In this document: positions 1-8,749 of the stretch, piece after piece
Layout of the letters: the number at the start of each line of letters is the position of its first letter
Numbering within the stretch: the stretch's first letter is position 1
Assembly (NCBI GenBank): GCA_965662685.1
Contig: CBFIIQ010000012.1
Location: 11,717-75,716, forward strand
Origin: Eutrophocola sp965662685
GTDB lineage: Bacteria > Pseudomonadota > Gammaproteobacteria > Pseudomonadales > Pseudohongiellaceae
Length of the DNA: 64,000 nt
Direction: 5' to 3'
Program-made: the position numbers and the translations under genes
The notes under the pieces: model-generated
What the model was told of the DNA's origin: nothing
Databases searched by the model: none
Seen by the model: the letters and a program-made list of their open reading frames with translations, nothing else

Positions 1-135
1 AGTAGAACGAAACTGTTCAGGTAAACGAAAAGCAGGTTCCAGGTAGCGGTGGTTTACAGAGCGGATTTCCCATATGAGGGTGCCCCAGGCAAAATCAGCT
101 TGCTTGCGGGCAAATGCCGTCATGCTGCTTGTCAT
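1..135 (-). CDS. yicC: YicC family endoribonuclease, N-terminal part (cut by window edge)
   Basis: The first 45 codons of a minus-strand gene are present and the rest lies outside the window. The translation starts MTSSMTAFARKQ and continues with EIRSVNHRYLEPAFRLPE, which is the N-terminal signature of the YicC family (E. coli YicC starts similarly and has the S-V-N-H/-R-Y/-L-E segment). YicC proteins are RNA endonucleases. Divergent placement next to rph is the usual gammaproteobacterial arrangement. The start at 135 is chosen because it gives the family-typical four residues before the internal M-T-A. The 175 bases between it and rph must hold both promoters, but I see no convincing hexamer pair there. 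Confidence 0.85.
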   Translation of the reverse strand, partial: MTSSMTAFARKQADFAWGTLIWEIRSVNHRYLEPAFRLPEQFRST

Positions 136-310
136 ATAATAGACCTGACGAATTGAGTAAATTGGGAACGAACTATAGCGGATTTGCTGGTCATAATAAA
201 ATAACGCTATTGGCGCCAGAAAATGATTTCTTTCAGCCATTTTACGCAAAATTTAATTAACTCTTCATTTAAATTAAGTCACAACATCACCAACCGGAAA
301 AGGGAAACTA

Positions 311-1036
311 ATGTCTGAAGTAACACGACCAAGTGGAAGATCACCGAATAAACTGCGCGACATCAAAATTACCAGAGGCTTTACCCGGCATGCCGAGGGT
401 TCAGTACTGGTTGAGTTTGGAGAAACCAAAGTTATTTGTACCGCGTCAGTAGAAGAAAGGGTACCGCACTTTCTGAAAGGCAGTGGTCAGGGCTGGGTTA
501 CAGCCGAGTATGGCATGTTACCGCGATCTACCGGTTCAAGAATGGACCGGGAAGCCGCCCGAGGAAAACAAAGTGGACGAACGCAGGAAATACAACGTTT
601 GATCGGTCGCTCATTACGGGCAGCGTTGGACATGAAGCTGTTGGGTGAAAATACGATCAAGATTGATTGTGATGTTATCCAGGCTGATGGGGGAACACGA
701 ACTGCCTCAATCACCGGCGGTTGTGTCGCTTTAGTCGATGCCATCAATTACCTGCTTGAGAAAGGCGCCATCAAGGAAAATCCAATCAAGCAGATGATTG
801 CTTCTGTTTCTGTAGGCATCTATCAGGGTATGCCGGTGCTTGATCTTGATTACATTGAAGACTCCTCTGCAGAAACTGACATGAATGTGGTGATGACGGA
901 TAAAGGTGGTTTTATCGAGATTCAGGGAACTGGAGAGGATGGTGAGTTTAGTTTTAATGACCTGAATGCAATGATTGACCTGGCACGAGATGGCATAGAA
1001 AATTTACTTTCAGTTCAGAAAAGCTCGTTGCAGTAA
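311..1036 (+). CDS. rph: Ribonuclease PH
   Basis: 241 aa, normal full length for RNase PH, the phosphorolytic 3'-5' exoribonuclease that trims tRNA 3' ends. Visible family signatures are the N-terminal RPSGR segment, the AEYGMLPRSTGSR stretch, the GRTQEIQRLIGRSLRA helix, and the DCDVIQADGGTRTASITG core with the phosphate-site and catalytic residues. The ATG follows a purine-rich AAAAGGGAAA stretch. It is divergent from yicC and 79 bases upstream of pyrE on the same strand, the classic rph-pyrE pair. Confidence 0.97.
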   Translation: MSEVTRPSGRSPNKLRDIKITRGFTRHAEGSVLVEFGETKVICTASVEERVPHFLKGSGQGWVTAEYGMLPRSTGSRMDREAARGKQSGRTQEIQRLIGRSLRAALDMKLLGENTIKIDCDVIQADGGTRTASITGGCVALVDAINYLLEKGAIKENPIKQMIASVSVGIYQGMPVLDLDYIEDSSAETDMNVVMTDKGGFIEIQGTGEDGEFSFNDLNAMIDLARDGIENLLSVQKSSLQ

Positions 1037-1115
1037 CTGGTACCGCAAGTAAAAAGTGTGTGTAAATAAAATGTGATACTGAAAAATCAATTCAGACAGG
1101 TAAAGAGAATTATCA

Positions 1116-1763
1116 ATGCAGGATTTCCAGCAACAGTTTTTAAATTATGTAACGCAAAATAATATTCTTCGGTTTGGGGATTTCACCTTAAAATCCGGTA
1201 GACAGAGTCCTTATTTTTTTAATGCGGGATTATTTAATAGCGGCGCAGCCCTGGCTTTTTTAGGTTCTTGTTATGCAAAAGCCATCGCCCATGCCAACCC
1301 TGAATATGACATAATTTTTGGTCCCGCCTACAAAGGAATTCCCCTGGCCTCAGCGACGTCAATTGCATTTTGGCAGGAATTCAAGCAGGATATTCCGTGG
1401 TGCTTTAATCGCAAGGAAGCCAAGGATCACGGTGAAGGAGGCAATATTGTTGGCTCACCTTTGGAAAATCGTGTGTTGATTATTGATGATGTAATTACGG
1501 CCGGTACTGCCATCAGGGAAACCATGGAAATTATTGCGGCGGCCGGCGCTGTTCCTGCAGCGGTGGTAGTTGCAATGGATCGGCAGGAAAAGGGTAATAG
1601 CGAGTTATCGGCCATTCAGGAAATTGAAAAAGAGTTTTCCATACCGGTCATTAGTATAATTAATCTGCAGCAGATTATTGACTATCTGGCGCAGCAGGAA
1701 AATGCCAGATTGGCAGAGTATTTGACCAGCATGAAAGAGTATCAGGCTCGCTATGGCATTTAG
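1116..1763 (+). CDS. pyrE: Orotate phosphoribosyltransferase
   Basis: 215 aa, full length. It joins orotate to PRPP to give OMP in pyrimidine synthesis. The PRPP-binding motif is clear at about residues 124-137 (VLIIDDVITAGTA), and the N-terminal KSGRQSPYFFN and GPAYKGIPLA loops match PyrE. It lies downstream of rph on the same strand. In E. coli pyrE is controlled by attenuation in the rph-pyrE gap. Here that gap is only 79 bases and I see no GC-rich hairpin with a T tract, so that type of control is not evident. Confidence 0.97.
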   Translation: MQDFQQQFLNYVTQNNILRFGDFTLKSGRQSPYFFNAGLFNSGAALAFLGSCYAKAIAHANPEYDIIFGPAYKGIPLASATSIAFWQEFKQDIPWCFNRKEAKDHGEGGNIVGSPLENRVLIIDDVITAGTAIRETMEIIAAAGAVPAAVVVAMDRQEKGNSELSAIQEIEKEFSIPVISIINLQQIIDYLAQQENARLAEYLTSMKEYQARYGI

Positions 1764-1843
1764 TGAAGTTCATAACTGAGCCACACCAGGGTTTGGCCAT
1801 TAACATTAAGTCAGGAAATTTTAACAGGTCAGATTTATAAAAC

Positions 1844-2461
1844 ATGTTTAAACATACATTCACAATTTCGTTACTAATTTCTGCGCTAGCCATTTCCCCG
1901 GCTAATGCTGCCAATCTTTACAAGTACAAAGATGATCAGGGCAGAGAAATTACCGGCTCTGTAGTGCCAGCGGAATATGTAAAAAATGGATACCAGGTAC
2001 TTAACGAAAGGGGTCAGGTGATTCAAGTTGTGCAAAGAAGTCTGACAGAAGAAGAGCGTGCCGCTCAGTCAGAACAGCTTGAACAGCAGCGTCTGATAGA
2101 ACAGGCGGTTCAGCGTCAGGAAGAAGAAGACAGGATGTTACTTCGCCTGTATCGCTCACCGGAAGAAGTTGTCAGGCGGCGTGATTCAACAATTGAGCAA
2201 TTGGATGCTCAATTGACCGTGCTAAATTCCTTGCTGAAAGATTCACAGGGAAAACTTGCTGTACTGGAGCAACGGGCTGTAAACAACGAAAATGCCGGCA
2301 ATCAGATTCCTGCCAATCTGCTTGCACAGATAGAAGATGCAACGGATGAAAGAGATCGTCTGGCCACTCAGGTGGTAAGGATCGAGTCGGAAAAGGAAAG
2401 CGCGATAATTACTGCAGAAAACAATATTAATCGTTTGAAAGAGTTGTTAAATCTTGATTAG
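1844..2461 (+). CDS. DUF4124-type exported coiled-coil protein
   Basis: 205 aa. A Sec signal peptide covers about residues 1-22, ending in SPANA-ANL. It is followed by the LYKYKDDQGREITGSVVP segment typical of the DUF4124 domain (about residues 23-60), then a long Gln/Glu/Arg-rich region (about 70-200) predicted to form a coiled coil. Such proteins are envelope proteins of unknown function, common in gammaproteobacteria. It is 80 bases behind pyrE on the same strand, and converges with slmA. Confidence 0.75.
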   Translation: MFKHTFTISLLISALAISPANAANLYKYKDDQGREITGSVVPAEYVKNGYQVLNERGQVIQVVQRSLTEEERAAQSEQLEQQRLIEQAVQRQEEEDRMLLRLYRSPEEVVRRRDSTIEQLDAQLTVLNSLLKDSQGKLAVLEQRAVNNENAGNQIPANLLAQIEDATDERDRLATQVVRIESEKESAIITAENNINRLKELLNLD

Positions 2462-2593
2462 GTGATCCAGTAAAAAGATCTGTGTTATTGGTTTTTAAAG
2501 CTTTCCAGGACATTGACTGAAAACTTCACCATTCTATTTTTTGGTTAATTCCCAATATCTCTTTTTTGCGTCTTTTCATGTCCTTTTACTTTC

Positions 2594-3190
2594 TTATGGT
2601 CGCCGGAATAAATCCTGATTCAGGTATAACCATTGCTCACTCCATTGCTCTGTCGGTTTTTGTTGAAAGTCTGTACGAACAAACTGGCTGACTTTACCTT
2701 CAATAAAAGTTAACAACAGATTTGAAGTCATGGCAGACGTCATGCTGGGACGTAACCCTTCCTTGATTTCGGCTTCCCGGAAAATTTGTTTCAACTGGGT
2801 ATCCAGGCGATTGAAAACCTGGCTGGCACGATCTCGCAAACGCTCGGTTTCTCCGACCAGGGCATCACCATTAAGTACCCGGCTGATACCAGGATTTTTT
2901 TCAGCAAAAGTCAGCACCAGTAACATGATTTTTTCACATTGCACCAAAGCTGTAGAGCCTTCACCAAGAATTCGGTTGATACGGGAAAAAATAGTATCCT
3001 CCATGAAGTCGATGAGGCCCTCGAACATTCTGGCCTTGCTGGGAAAGTGCCGATACAGCGCCGCCTCGGAAACCCCTATTTCAGCTGCCAGTGCGGCGGT
3101 GGTAATTTTCCCGCCGGGATTGTTTTCCAGCATCTGGGCCAGGGCACGCAGAATCGCCTCTTTTTTTGCACCTTTTTCTCTTGCTGCCAT
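2594..3190 (-). CDS. slmA: Nucleoid occlusion factor SlmA (TetR family)
   Basis: 198 aa, typical SlmA length. SlmA binds DNA over the nucleoid and blocks FtsZ assembly there. The N-terminal helix-turn-helix reads ITTAALAAEIGVSEAALYRHF (about residues 29-49), and the following PSKARMFEGLIDFMEDTIFSRINRI is the SlmA-specific start of the core domain. It lies 17 bases downstream of argB on the same strand, so the pair is probably co-transcribed, as in many gammaproteobacteria. Confidence 0.93.
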   Translation of the reverse strand: MAAREKGAKKEAILRALAQMLENNPGGKITTAALAAEIGVSEAALYRHFPSKARMFEGLIDFMEDTIFSRINRILGEGSTALVQCEKIMLLVLTFAEKNPGISRVLNGDALVGETERLRDRASQVFNRLDTQLKQIFREAEIKEGLRPSMTSAMTSNLLLTFIEGKVSQFVRTDFQQKPTEQWSEQWLYLNQDLFRRP

Positions 3191-3207
3191 AACGGTTACC
3201 TGAGCAT

Positions 3208-4134
3208 TTAGCGGGTTTTGGGTTTGGTCGACTTGTTATCCTTATTGGTGATCAGCGTGCCAATGCCTTCATCGGTGAAAACTTCCAGCAAGACTGCATG
3301 GGGGACACGACCATCAATAATCTGGGCACTGATGACACCGGAGTTAACAGCATCCAGGGCACAGTTAATTTTGGGCAACATGCCGCCATGAATAGTGCCA
3401 TCTGCTATTAAATCCTTGACCTGGGCAGTGGTCAGGCCGGTCAGCACATTACCCTGCTTATCCTGAACACCGGAGATATTGGTTAGCAGGATGAGTTTTT
3501 CTGCCATCACCATCTGCGCGACCTTGCCAGCAACAATATCCGCATTGATATTGTAGGAGGCACCATGTTCGTCAGCGCCAATCGGAGCAATGACCGGAAT
3601 AAAATCACTGCTTTTGAGCATTTCGATAATCGCCGGATTCATGCTGGCCACCTCGCCAACCTGTCCGATATCAATAATTTCAGGGGCAGCCATTCCAGGT
3701 GTCTGTCGGGTAACGGTTAGTTTTCTGGCGCGGATAAAATCACCGTCCTTGCCGGTAATGCCAATTGCCTTGCCACCGTTTTTATTCAGCAGGCTGACAA
3801 TCTGCTTGTTGACCAGGCCACCCAGCACCATTTCCACGACATCCATTGTGGCCGAATCTGTGACTCGCATGCCATCAACAAAGTTGGACTTTATGTCCAG
3901 CTTTTCCAGCAATGTGCCTATTTGAGGGCCGCCGCCATGCACCACAATCGGATGCATGCCTACCAGCTTCATCAGCACAATATCGCGGGCGAAACTGTTC
4001 TGCAGCTCCTCATCAATCATGGCATTGCCACCATATTTCACCACGATTGTTTTGCCGGTAAAGTGCTGAATATAAGGCAGGGCCTCTGTCAGAACACTGG
4101 CAATATTTTGTGCTTTACTGAGTTCAAAAGTCAT
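3208..4134 (-). CDS. argB: Acetylglutamate kinase
   Basis: 308 aa. It phosphorylates N-acetylglutamate in the second step of arginine synthesis. The amino acid kinase fold is recognisable from VVKYGGNAM near residues 31-39 and VVHGGGPQIGTLL near 64-76, and from the substrate-binding segment YNINADIVAGKVA near 196-208. An extended C-terminus after ALLEVFTDEGIGTLI is family-typical for arginine-feedback-regulated types, though regulation cannot be read from sequence alone. The gene is followed closely by slmA and preceded by a 204-base gap with no gene to algC. Confidence 0.96.
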   Translation of the reverse strand: MTFELSKAQNIASVLTEALPYIQHFTGKTIVVKYGGNAMIDEELQNSFARDIVLMKLVGMHPIVVHGGGPQIGTLLEKLDIKSNFVDGMRVTDSATMDVVEMVLGGLVNKQIVSLLNKNGGKAIGITGKDGDFIRARKLTVTRQTPGMAAPEIIDIGQVGEVASMNPAIIEMLKSSDFIPVIAPIGADEHGASYNINADIVAGKVAQMVMAEKLILLTNISGVQDKQGNVLTGLTTAQVKDLIADGTIHGGMLPKINCALDAVNSGVISAQIIDGRVPHAVLLEVFTDEGIGTLITNKDNKSTKPKTR

Positions 4135-4338
4135 CGGAATTTCCGCTTTGTTCGCTATAGCGAATGCTTACTAACCATATTTATCAGGGATTATAGGGCA
4201 TGTGTCGAAAATGCCCAAGCCCAACAGGGTAGATAACTAGAGAAACTATATTGCTAAATTCACTGCAATCAATTCAGAAAAGTAGTGGATTCCTGTTTCC
4301 CTGATTTGTATTCAGGCAATGGTTGCTGGGTTAATTGT

Positions 4339-5721
4339 CTAAGAGAAGTCTAGTCGAAGCGTCGGCAACAGTGCTGAAATCGCCTCACTGAAGAGCACCT
4401 GAATATGTTCCAGTGCTTCCCGGGAGTCGGCTTCGAAGCGCAGGGTCAGACTGGGTGTTGTATTTGATGCTCGTACAAGCCCCCAGGCATGTTCCGTTTC
4501 TGCTCTAACGCCATCAAGCCGGCTAATTTGTGCTTCGGGAATAGTCAGCTGTGCCAGCAGAATATCCATAACTCCGAACTTTTCATCCTCGCTGACGCTG
4601 ATATTCAGTTCCGGTGTACTAAAGGTTTGCGGGCAGGCCTCAAGCAGGTCATCGGCACGGCATCCGTTTTTATCCATCAGCTCAAGAAAGCGGGCAGCAC
4701 TATACATGCCGTCATCGAAGCCGAACCAGCGGTGCTTGAAGAAAATATGGGCTGAATACTCACCACCAAGCAAGGCATTAGTGGCATGCATTTGCTGTTT
4801 CACATAGGAGTGACCACTTTTACACATGACAGGATTACCGCCGTATTGGCTTATCATTCGCGCCAGCTGCTGACTGCTTTTTACATCAAAAATGATATTG
4901 GCACCGGGATTGTCGGGCACGATATCGGCAATAAAATTTAGCATCATCTTGTCGGCATCAATGACTTTGCCTGTGCTGCTGACCAGCACAACGCGGTCGC
5001 CATCACCGTCAAAGGCAATCCCCAGGGCAGCCTGTTCATGGATGGTCAAGGCAATCAGGTCATGCAGATTTTCCTCGCGAGTGGGGTCCGGATGGTGATT
5101 TGGGAAATTACCATCGGCTTCACAATACAGGGGAATCACCTGACAACCCAGGGCGGCAAACAGCATGGGCGCGCAATTAGCAGCGATACCATTGCCACAA
5201 TCAATCACCACTTTATAGGATTTCTTAAACACGATATCGCGGCAAATAGTCTTGATATAGTCGGCTTTAACATCAACGCTTGAGAGTGTCCCGCTGCCTT
5301 CATGGAAATCCTCGCGCAGGATTCTCTCTTTCAGACGGGTGATTTGATCCGCCGCCAGGCAATTATTTTGCAGGACAATTTTTACCCCGTTGTAATTTTT
5401 AGGGTTATGGCTGCCGGTGATCATTACCCCGGAGTGTGTTTCCAGGGTATGAGTAGCAAAGTACATCAACGGCGTCGGGCCAGTTCCGATATTGATAACA
5501 TTGCAGCCTGTTGCGAGTATGCCCCGAATCATGGCATCAGCAAATGCCGGGCTGGACAGGCGCGCATCGGCACCGACCACAAGACATTTCTCGCCCAGAT
5601 CGAGGGCTTCGCTGGCCACAGCGCGGCCAATCAATTCGATAATAGTGTCATCAAGCCCTTCGCCGACAATACCCCTGATGTCATAGGCGCGAAAAATATT
5701 GGCAGGAATCTGAAGCGTCAC
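4339..5721 (-). CDS. algC: Phosphomannomutase/phosphoglucomutase
   Basis: About 460 aa with the GTG start proposed here. It interconverts hexose 1- and 6-phosphates for LPS and exopolysaccharide precursors. Signatures: IFRAYDIRGIVGEGL at the N-terminus, the phosphoserine loop GVMITGSHNPKNYNG, the metal loop AFDGDGDRV, and the sugar loop GGEYSAHIFF. An ATG at 5757 would add twelve residues (MLPKINLGKAAR). I prefer the GTG at 5721 because it overlaps the coaBC stop as GTGA, has a GGAAAAG ribosome site upstream, and starts the protein just before the conserved domain. Co-translation with coaBC is likely. Confidence 0.94.
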   Translation of the reverse strand: MTLQIPANIFRAYDIRGIVGEGLDDTIIELIGRAVASEALDLGEKCLVVGADARLSSPAFADAMIRGILATGCNVINIGTGPTPLMYFATHTLETHSGVMITGSHNPKNYNGVKIVLQNNCLAADQITRLKERILREDFHEGSGTLSSVDVKADYIKTICRDIVFKKSYKVVIDCGNGIAANCAPMLFAALGCQVIPLYCEADGNFPNHHPDPTREENLHDLIALTIHEQAALGIAFDGDGDRVVLVSSTGKVIDADKMMLNFIADIVPDNPGANIIFDVKSSQQLARMISQYGGNPVMCKSGHSYVKQQMHATNALLGGEYSAHIFFKHRWFGFDDGMYSAARFLELMDKNGCRADDLLEACPQTFSTPELNISVSEDEKFGVMDILLAQLTIPEAQISRLDGVRAETEHAWGLVRASNTTPSLTLRFEADSREALEHIQVLFSEAISALLPTLRLDFS

Positions 5722-6923
5722 TCTTGCGGCTTTTCCAAGGTTGATTTTCGGTAACAACGGGCAATAAGTGACACCATGTCGCGTGCCAGACTGGCCTTGC
5801 TACTGCGAGGAAAGGGGTGCTCACCCTCTGGCCAGTAAGCTGTTGCCAGTGCCGACTCGCTGTTGAAGGTGTCGGTAGCATTATTCGCAAAGATGAGATC
5901 AAGTTTCTTGTCCTGCAGCTTTTTCCGCGCATATTCTTCGATATTTTGTGTTTCTGCAGCAAAACCTACACAAAAAGGACGCTGCTCTGACAGGGAAATT
6001 AGCGCAAGGATATCCGGATTTTTTACCAGGCTAAGCTCCATGGTGTCGGTATTTTTCTTGATTTTTTCACTGGCACTACTGGCAGGACGGTAATCAGCTA
6101 CCGCAGCAACACTGATAAATATGTCTCCCGGAACAACCTGGCAGGCATCAAGCATTTGTCTGGCGCTTTCAACTGCAACCAGTTTGACTTGTGGCGGAGG
6201 TTCCAGATCCACAGGACCGCTTACCAGAACCACCTTTGCTCCTGCTTCCATGGCTGCCCTTGCCAGGGCATAGCCCATTTTGCCAGAGCTGTGATTACTG
6301 ATATAGCGCACGGGGTCTATTGCTTCGCGTGTGGGGCCGGCAGTAATAGTAATATTAACTCCGGCGAGCTCGCCGGTTTCAAAGATATCTGCAGCCCTCT
6401 GGGCGATCTCTTCCGGCTCCAGCATTCTGCCCAGACCGATATCGCCACAGGCCTGCTCACCTGAGGCTGGCCCCAGTAAGGTTATATTTTTCTGCTTTAA
6501 CTGCTGCAGATTATCCTGGGTATTCTGATTGCTCCACATGGCCTGATTCATGGCCGGGGCAACAGCAATAGGCGCATTGGTCGCCAGACATAGCGTGGAT
6601 AACAGATCTTCGGCCCGACCCTGGCTAAGTCGGGCAATAAAGTTGGCGCTGGCGGGTGCTATCAATACCAGATCGGCCCAGCGAGCCAACTCAATATGAC
6701 CCATGGCAGCTTCGGCTTCTTCATCCAGCAATTCGATATGGACACGGTTACCGGATAGCGCCTGAAATGTCAGCGAGGAAATAAACTCTGCCGCTGAGGG
6801 TGTCATGACGACTCTTACATCTGCGCCGGCTTTGATTAACAGACGGCACAGTTCTGCGGCTTTATAAGCGGCAATGCCCCCGGTTACACCAAGAATAACT
6901 TGTTTGTTGGATAGGCTTAGCAT
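5718..6923 (-). CDS. coaBC: Bifunctional phosphopantothenoylcysteine decarboxylase/phosphopantothenate-cysteine ligase
   Basis: 401 aa, the normal fused CoaBC length. It makes 4'-phosphopantetheine in two steps of coenzyme A synthesis. The FMN-dependent decarboxylase half starts with LGVTGGIAAYKAAELCRLL and holds PASANFIARLSQG, PAMNQAMW and the catalytic Cys loop ACGDIGLGRM. The ligase half starts near residue 190 with TAGPTREAIDPVRYISNHSSG. The 3' end overlaps algC (GTGA). It is divergent from radC. Confidence 0.96.
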   Translation of the reverse strand: MLSLSNKQVILGVTGGIAAYKAAELCRLLIKAGADVRVVMTPSAAEFISSLTFQALSGNRVHIELLDEEAEAAMGHIELARWADLVLIAPASANFIARLSQGRAEDLLSTLCLATNAPIAVAPAMNQAMWSNQNTQDNLQQLKQKNITLLGPASGEQACGDIGLGRMLEPEEIAQRAADIFETGELAGVNITITAGPTREAIDPVRYISNHSSGKMGYALARAAMEAGAKVVLVSGPVDLEPPPQVKLVAVESARQMLDACQVVPGDIFISVAAVADYRPASSASEKIKKNTDTMELSLVKNPDILALISLSEQRPFCVGFAAETQNIEEYARKKLQDKKLDLIFANNATDTFNSESALATAYWPEGEHPFPRSSKASLARDMVSLIARCYRKSTLEKPQE

Positions 6924-7000
6924 GGTGGTCCAAAGTCAGGCAGAAAATAAAACCTGGGCTATAGTTAAGATGTAGCCACTGTAATCTTCAATGTAACACT

Positions 7001-7024
7001 ACTTATAAAACTACTTATAAAACT
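7001..7024. repeat. Two-copy 12-bp direct repeat in the coaBC-radC gap
   Basis: The unit ACTTATAAAACT occurs twice in perfect tandem in the AT-rich divergent gap between coaBC and radC. It may be part of the promoter zone for either gene. No protein-binding function can be assigned from sequence. Confidence 0.7.
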
Positions 7025-7169
7025 AATTAAGTATGGCTGCCGGTGAGGTTCCGCGCAGAGTGGTACAAAAGCGGCGAAAGCCTAACAGCATGATGGTACA
7101 GATTCAATTTGCTGGCAGTGCTGGCTATTCCGAGGTCTGTATGATGACAGAGACTTATTGGGGTTTATA

Positions 7170-7844
7170 GTGACAATAGCAGGCTGGCCGGATAGTGAGA
7201 AACCGCGGGAGAAACTGATCGCCACAGGAGCCCACACCCTGTCAGATGCTGAACTGGTTGCCATTTTTCTGCGCAATGGTTCGCGCGGGACATCGGCGCT
7301 GGAAATAGCCAGGGCCCTGATCACCATGTTTGGTGGCCTCAGAGGCATCCTCGGGGCTTCGAGAGAAGAGTTCTGTGCTTTGCCGGGCCTTGGCTGCAGT
7401 AAGTTTGCCCAGTTGCAGGCGGCCAATGAGCTTGCCCAACGCTGCCTTAAGGAAACCTTGCTAAGAGAAGATGTTTTCAATAACTCTCGTATAACCCGCC
7501 AGTATGTAAAATCACGTCTGATTGATCGCGGTAGAGAGGTATTCCTGTGCCTTTTTCTGGATAGTCAGAATCGGCTGATTGCGCAGGAAGAATTATTTCT
7601 GGGTACCATCGATGGTGCGTCGGTGCATCCACGGGAAGTGATAAAGCGGGCGCTCTATCACAATGCTGCTGCCCTTATTTTTGCTCACAATCACCCCTCC
7701 GGAGTCTCTGAACCGAGCCAGGCCGATATCAGTATTACCCAACGTTTACAAAGCCTGTTATCCGAGGTGGATATCCGCACTCTGGACCACCTTATTGTCG
7801 GTGAAGGAGAGGTACGCTCACTGGCTGAGCAAGGTTATCTCTAG
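7170..7844 (+). CDS. radC: RadC family JAB-domain protein
   Basis: 224 aa from a GTG start. It has an N-terminal helix-hairpin-helix region (about 1-90) and a C-terminal JAB1/MPN-type metal-binding domain with AHNHPSGVSEPSQAD (about residues 170-184). Its actual function is unsettled; the old DNA-repair assignment is not well supported. A TTG at 7158 would add four residues. I prefer the GTG because the protein then begins MTIAGWPDSEKPREKL, aligned with Pseudomonas RadC, and a GGGG stretch sits upstream. The radC-rpmB-rpmG order is widespread in gammaproteobacteria. Confidence 0.93.
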   Translation: MTIAGWPDSEKPREKLIATGAHTLSDAELVAIFLRNGSRGTSALEIARALITMFGGLRGILGASREEFCALPGLGCSKFAQLQAANELAQRCLKETLLREDVFNNSRITRQYVKSRLIDRGREVFLCLFLDSQNRLIAQEELFLGTIDGASVHPREVIKRALYHNAAALIFAHNHPSGVSEPSQADISITQRLQSLLSEVDIRTLDHLIVGEGEVRSLAEQGYL

Positions 7845-7938
7845 CTGCTCTGACCAACTAAATCATATATCCGCTGCCAAATACTTTAAGATGAAGCGCC
7901 GTCGAGTAGTGACTGCCTGGGAAGATCCTGAGAAATCC

Positions 7939-7967
7939 TTGAATTTAGACTGCTGTTCTGGTATAAA
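7939..7967 (+). promoter_or_regulatory. Probable sigma-70 promoter of rpmB-rpmG
   Basis: TTGAAT (7939-7944) and TATAAA (7962-7967) are separated by exactly 17 bases. They lie about 75 bases before the rpmB start, in the gap after radC, and no other hexamer pair nearby is as good. Confidence 0.6.
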
Positions 7968-8041
7968 ACGCGCTCTTTTTTTCACCGAATTTAACGCAAG
8001 GCCCTTGCAGGTCGATTTAGCGGAATAAACGAGGCAATACA

Positions 8042-8278
8042 ATGTCTAGAGTATGCATGGTTACAGGCAAAAAACCGGTCACTGGCAACAATGTGTCCCA
8101 TGCCAAGAACAGAACCAGACGCCGTTTTTGCCCAAACCTACATTCACACAGGTTCTGGGTTGAGTCTGAAAAACGTTTTGTAAAACTGCGTCTGTCCAGT
8201 AAAGGCATGCGTATCATTGATAAACTGGGCATCGACCAGGTTCTTAGTGATATCCGTGGACGTGGCGAAAAGATTTAA
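8042..8278 (+). CDS. rpmB: 50S ribosomal protein L28
   Basis: 78 aa, the usual length. It starts MSRVCMVTGKKPVTGNNVSH and contains the family's NRTRRRFCPNLHSHRFW core. It is a structural protein of the large ribosomal subunit. The start is preceded by ACGAGG. It is 85 bases upstream of rpmG, the standard rpmB-rpmG operon. Confidence 0.97.
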   Translation: MSRVCMVTGKKPVTGNNVSHAKNRTRRRFCPNLHSHRFWVESEKRFVKLRLSSKGMRIIDKLGIDQVLSDIRGRGEKI

Positions 8279-8363
8279 TTCGACTATTCGATTAAATTTA
8301 TTTGATTCATAAATAATTCTACTGCCCTGAAAATAATTCAGGGTCAGCTCAGAGGCAAAAACG

Positions 8364-8519
8364 ATGAGAGATAAAATCAGATTGGTTTCCAGTGCAGGCA
8401 CTGGACACTTTTACACCACTGATAAGAACAAACGCAACATGCCAGACAAGATGGCAATCAAGAAATTTGATCCTGTTGCCCGCAAGCACGTTACTTATAC
8501 AGAAGCCAAGATCAAGTAA
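8364..8519 (+). CDS. rpmG: 50S ribosomal protein L33
   Basis: 51 aa, full length. The translation MRDKIRLVSSAGTGHFYTTD followed by KNKRNMPDKMAIKKFDPVAR is a clear match to bacterial L33. It lacks the CxxC zinc pairs, so it is the zinc-independent form. An AGAGG ribosome site lies upstream. It follows rpmB in the same operon. Confidence 0.96.
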   Translation: MRDKIRLVSSAGTGHFYTTDKNKRNMPDKMAIKKFDPVARKHVTYTEAKIK

Positions 8520-8532
8520 GCCGTTTTGTATC

Positions 8533-8559
8533 CAGGTATTCCTGCTTCGGGAATACCTG
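8533..8559 (+). terminator. Hairpin just after rpmG
   Basis: CAGGTATTCC (8533-8542) pairs perfectly with GGAATACCTG (8550-8559) around a 7-base loop, 13 bases after the rpmG stop. No T tract follows, so it may be a weak terminator or an mRNA 3'-end stabiliser. Confidence 0.5.
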
Positions 8560-8576
8560 TATCGGTAACATCTATT

Positions 8577-8616
8577 TAGTAAATAATAGTAAATAATAGT
8601 AAATAATAGTAAATAT
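8577..8616. repeat. Period-10 AT-rich tandem repeat
   Basis: The unit TAGTAAATAA is repeated in tandem almost four times (8577, 8587, 8597, 8607), followed by a second short duplication, ATAAGCAG. It lies downstream of the rpmG hairpin and is non-coding. Confidence 0.85.
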
Positions 8617-8749
8617 AAGCAGATATAAGCAGAAATACTTCGACGGCAGTCAGTTTGCCTGGCAAGAATTTACAAATTTTACTGTTAAATCTATTCTTTT
8701 CGAATTTTTCTAACTCTTCTTTTTTATTTCTTTGTGCTTTATCTTCAGG

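Noticed and set aside
8577..8616. Period-10 repeat considered as a CRISPR array
   Set aside because: Units are 10 bases with no spacers and no cas genes in the window.
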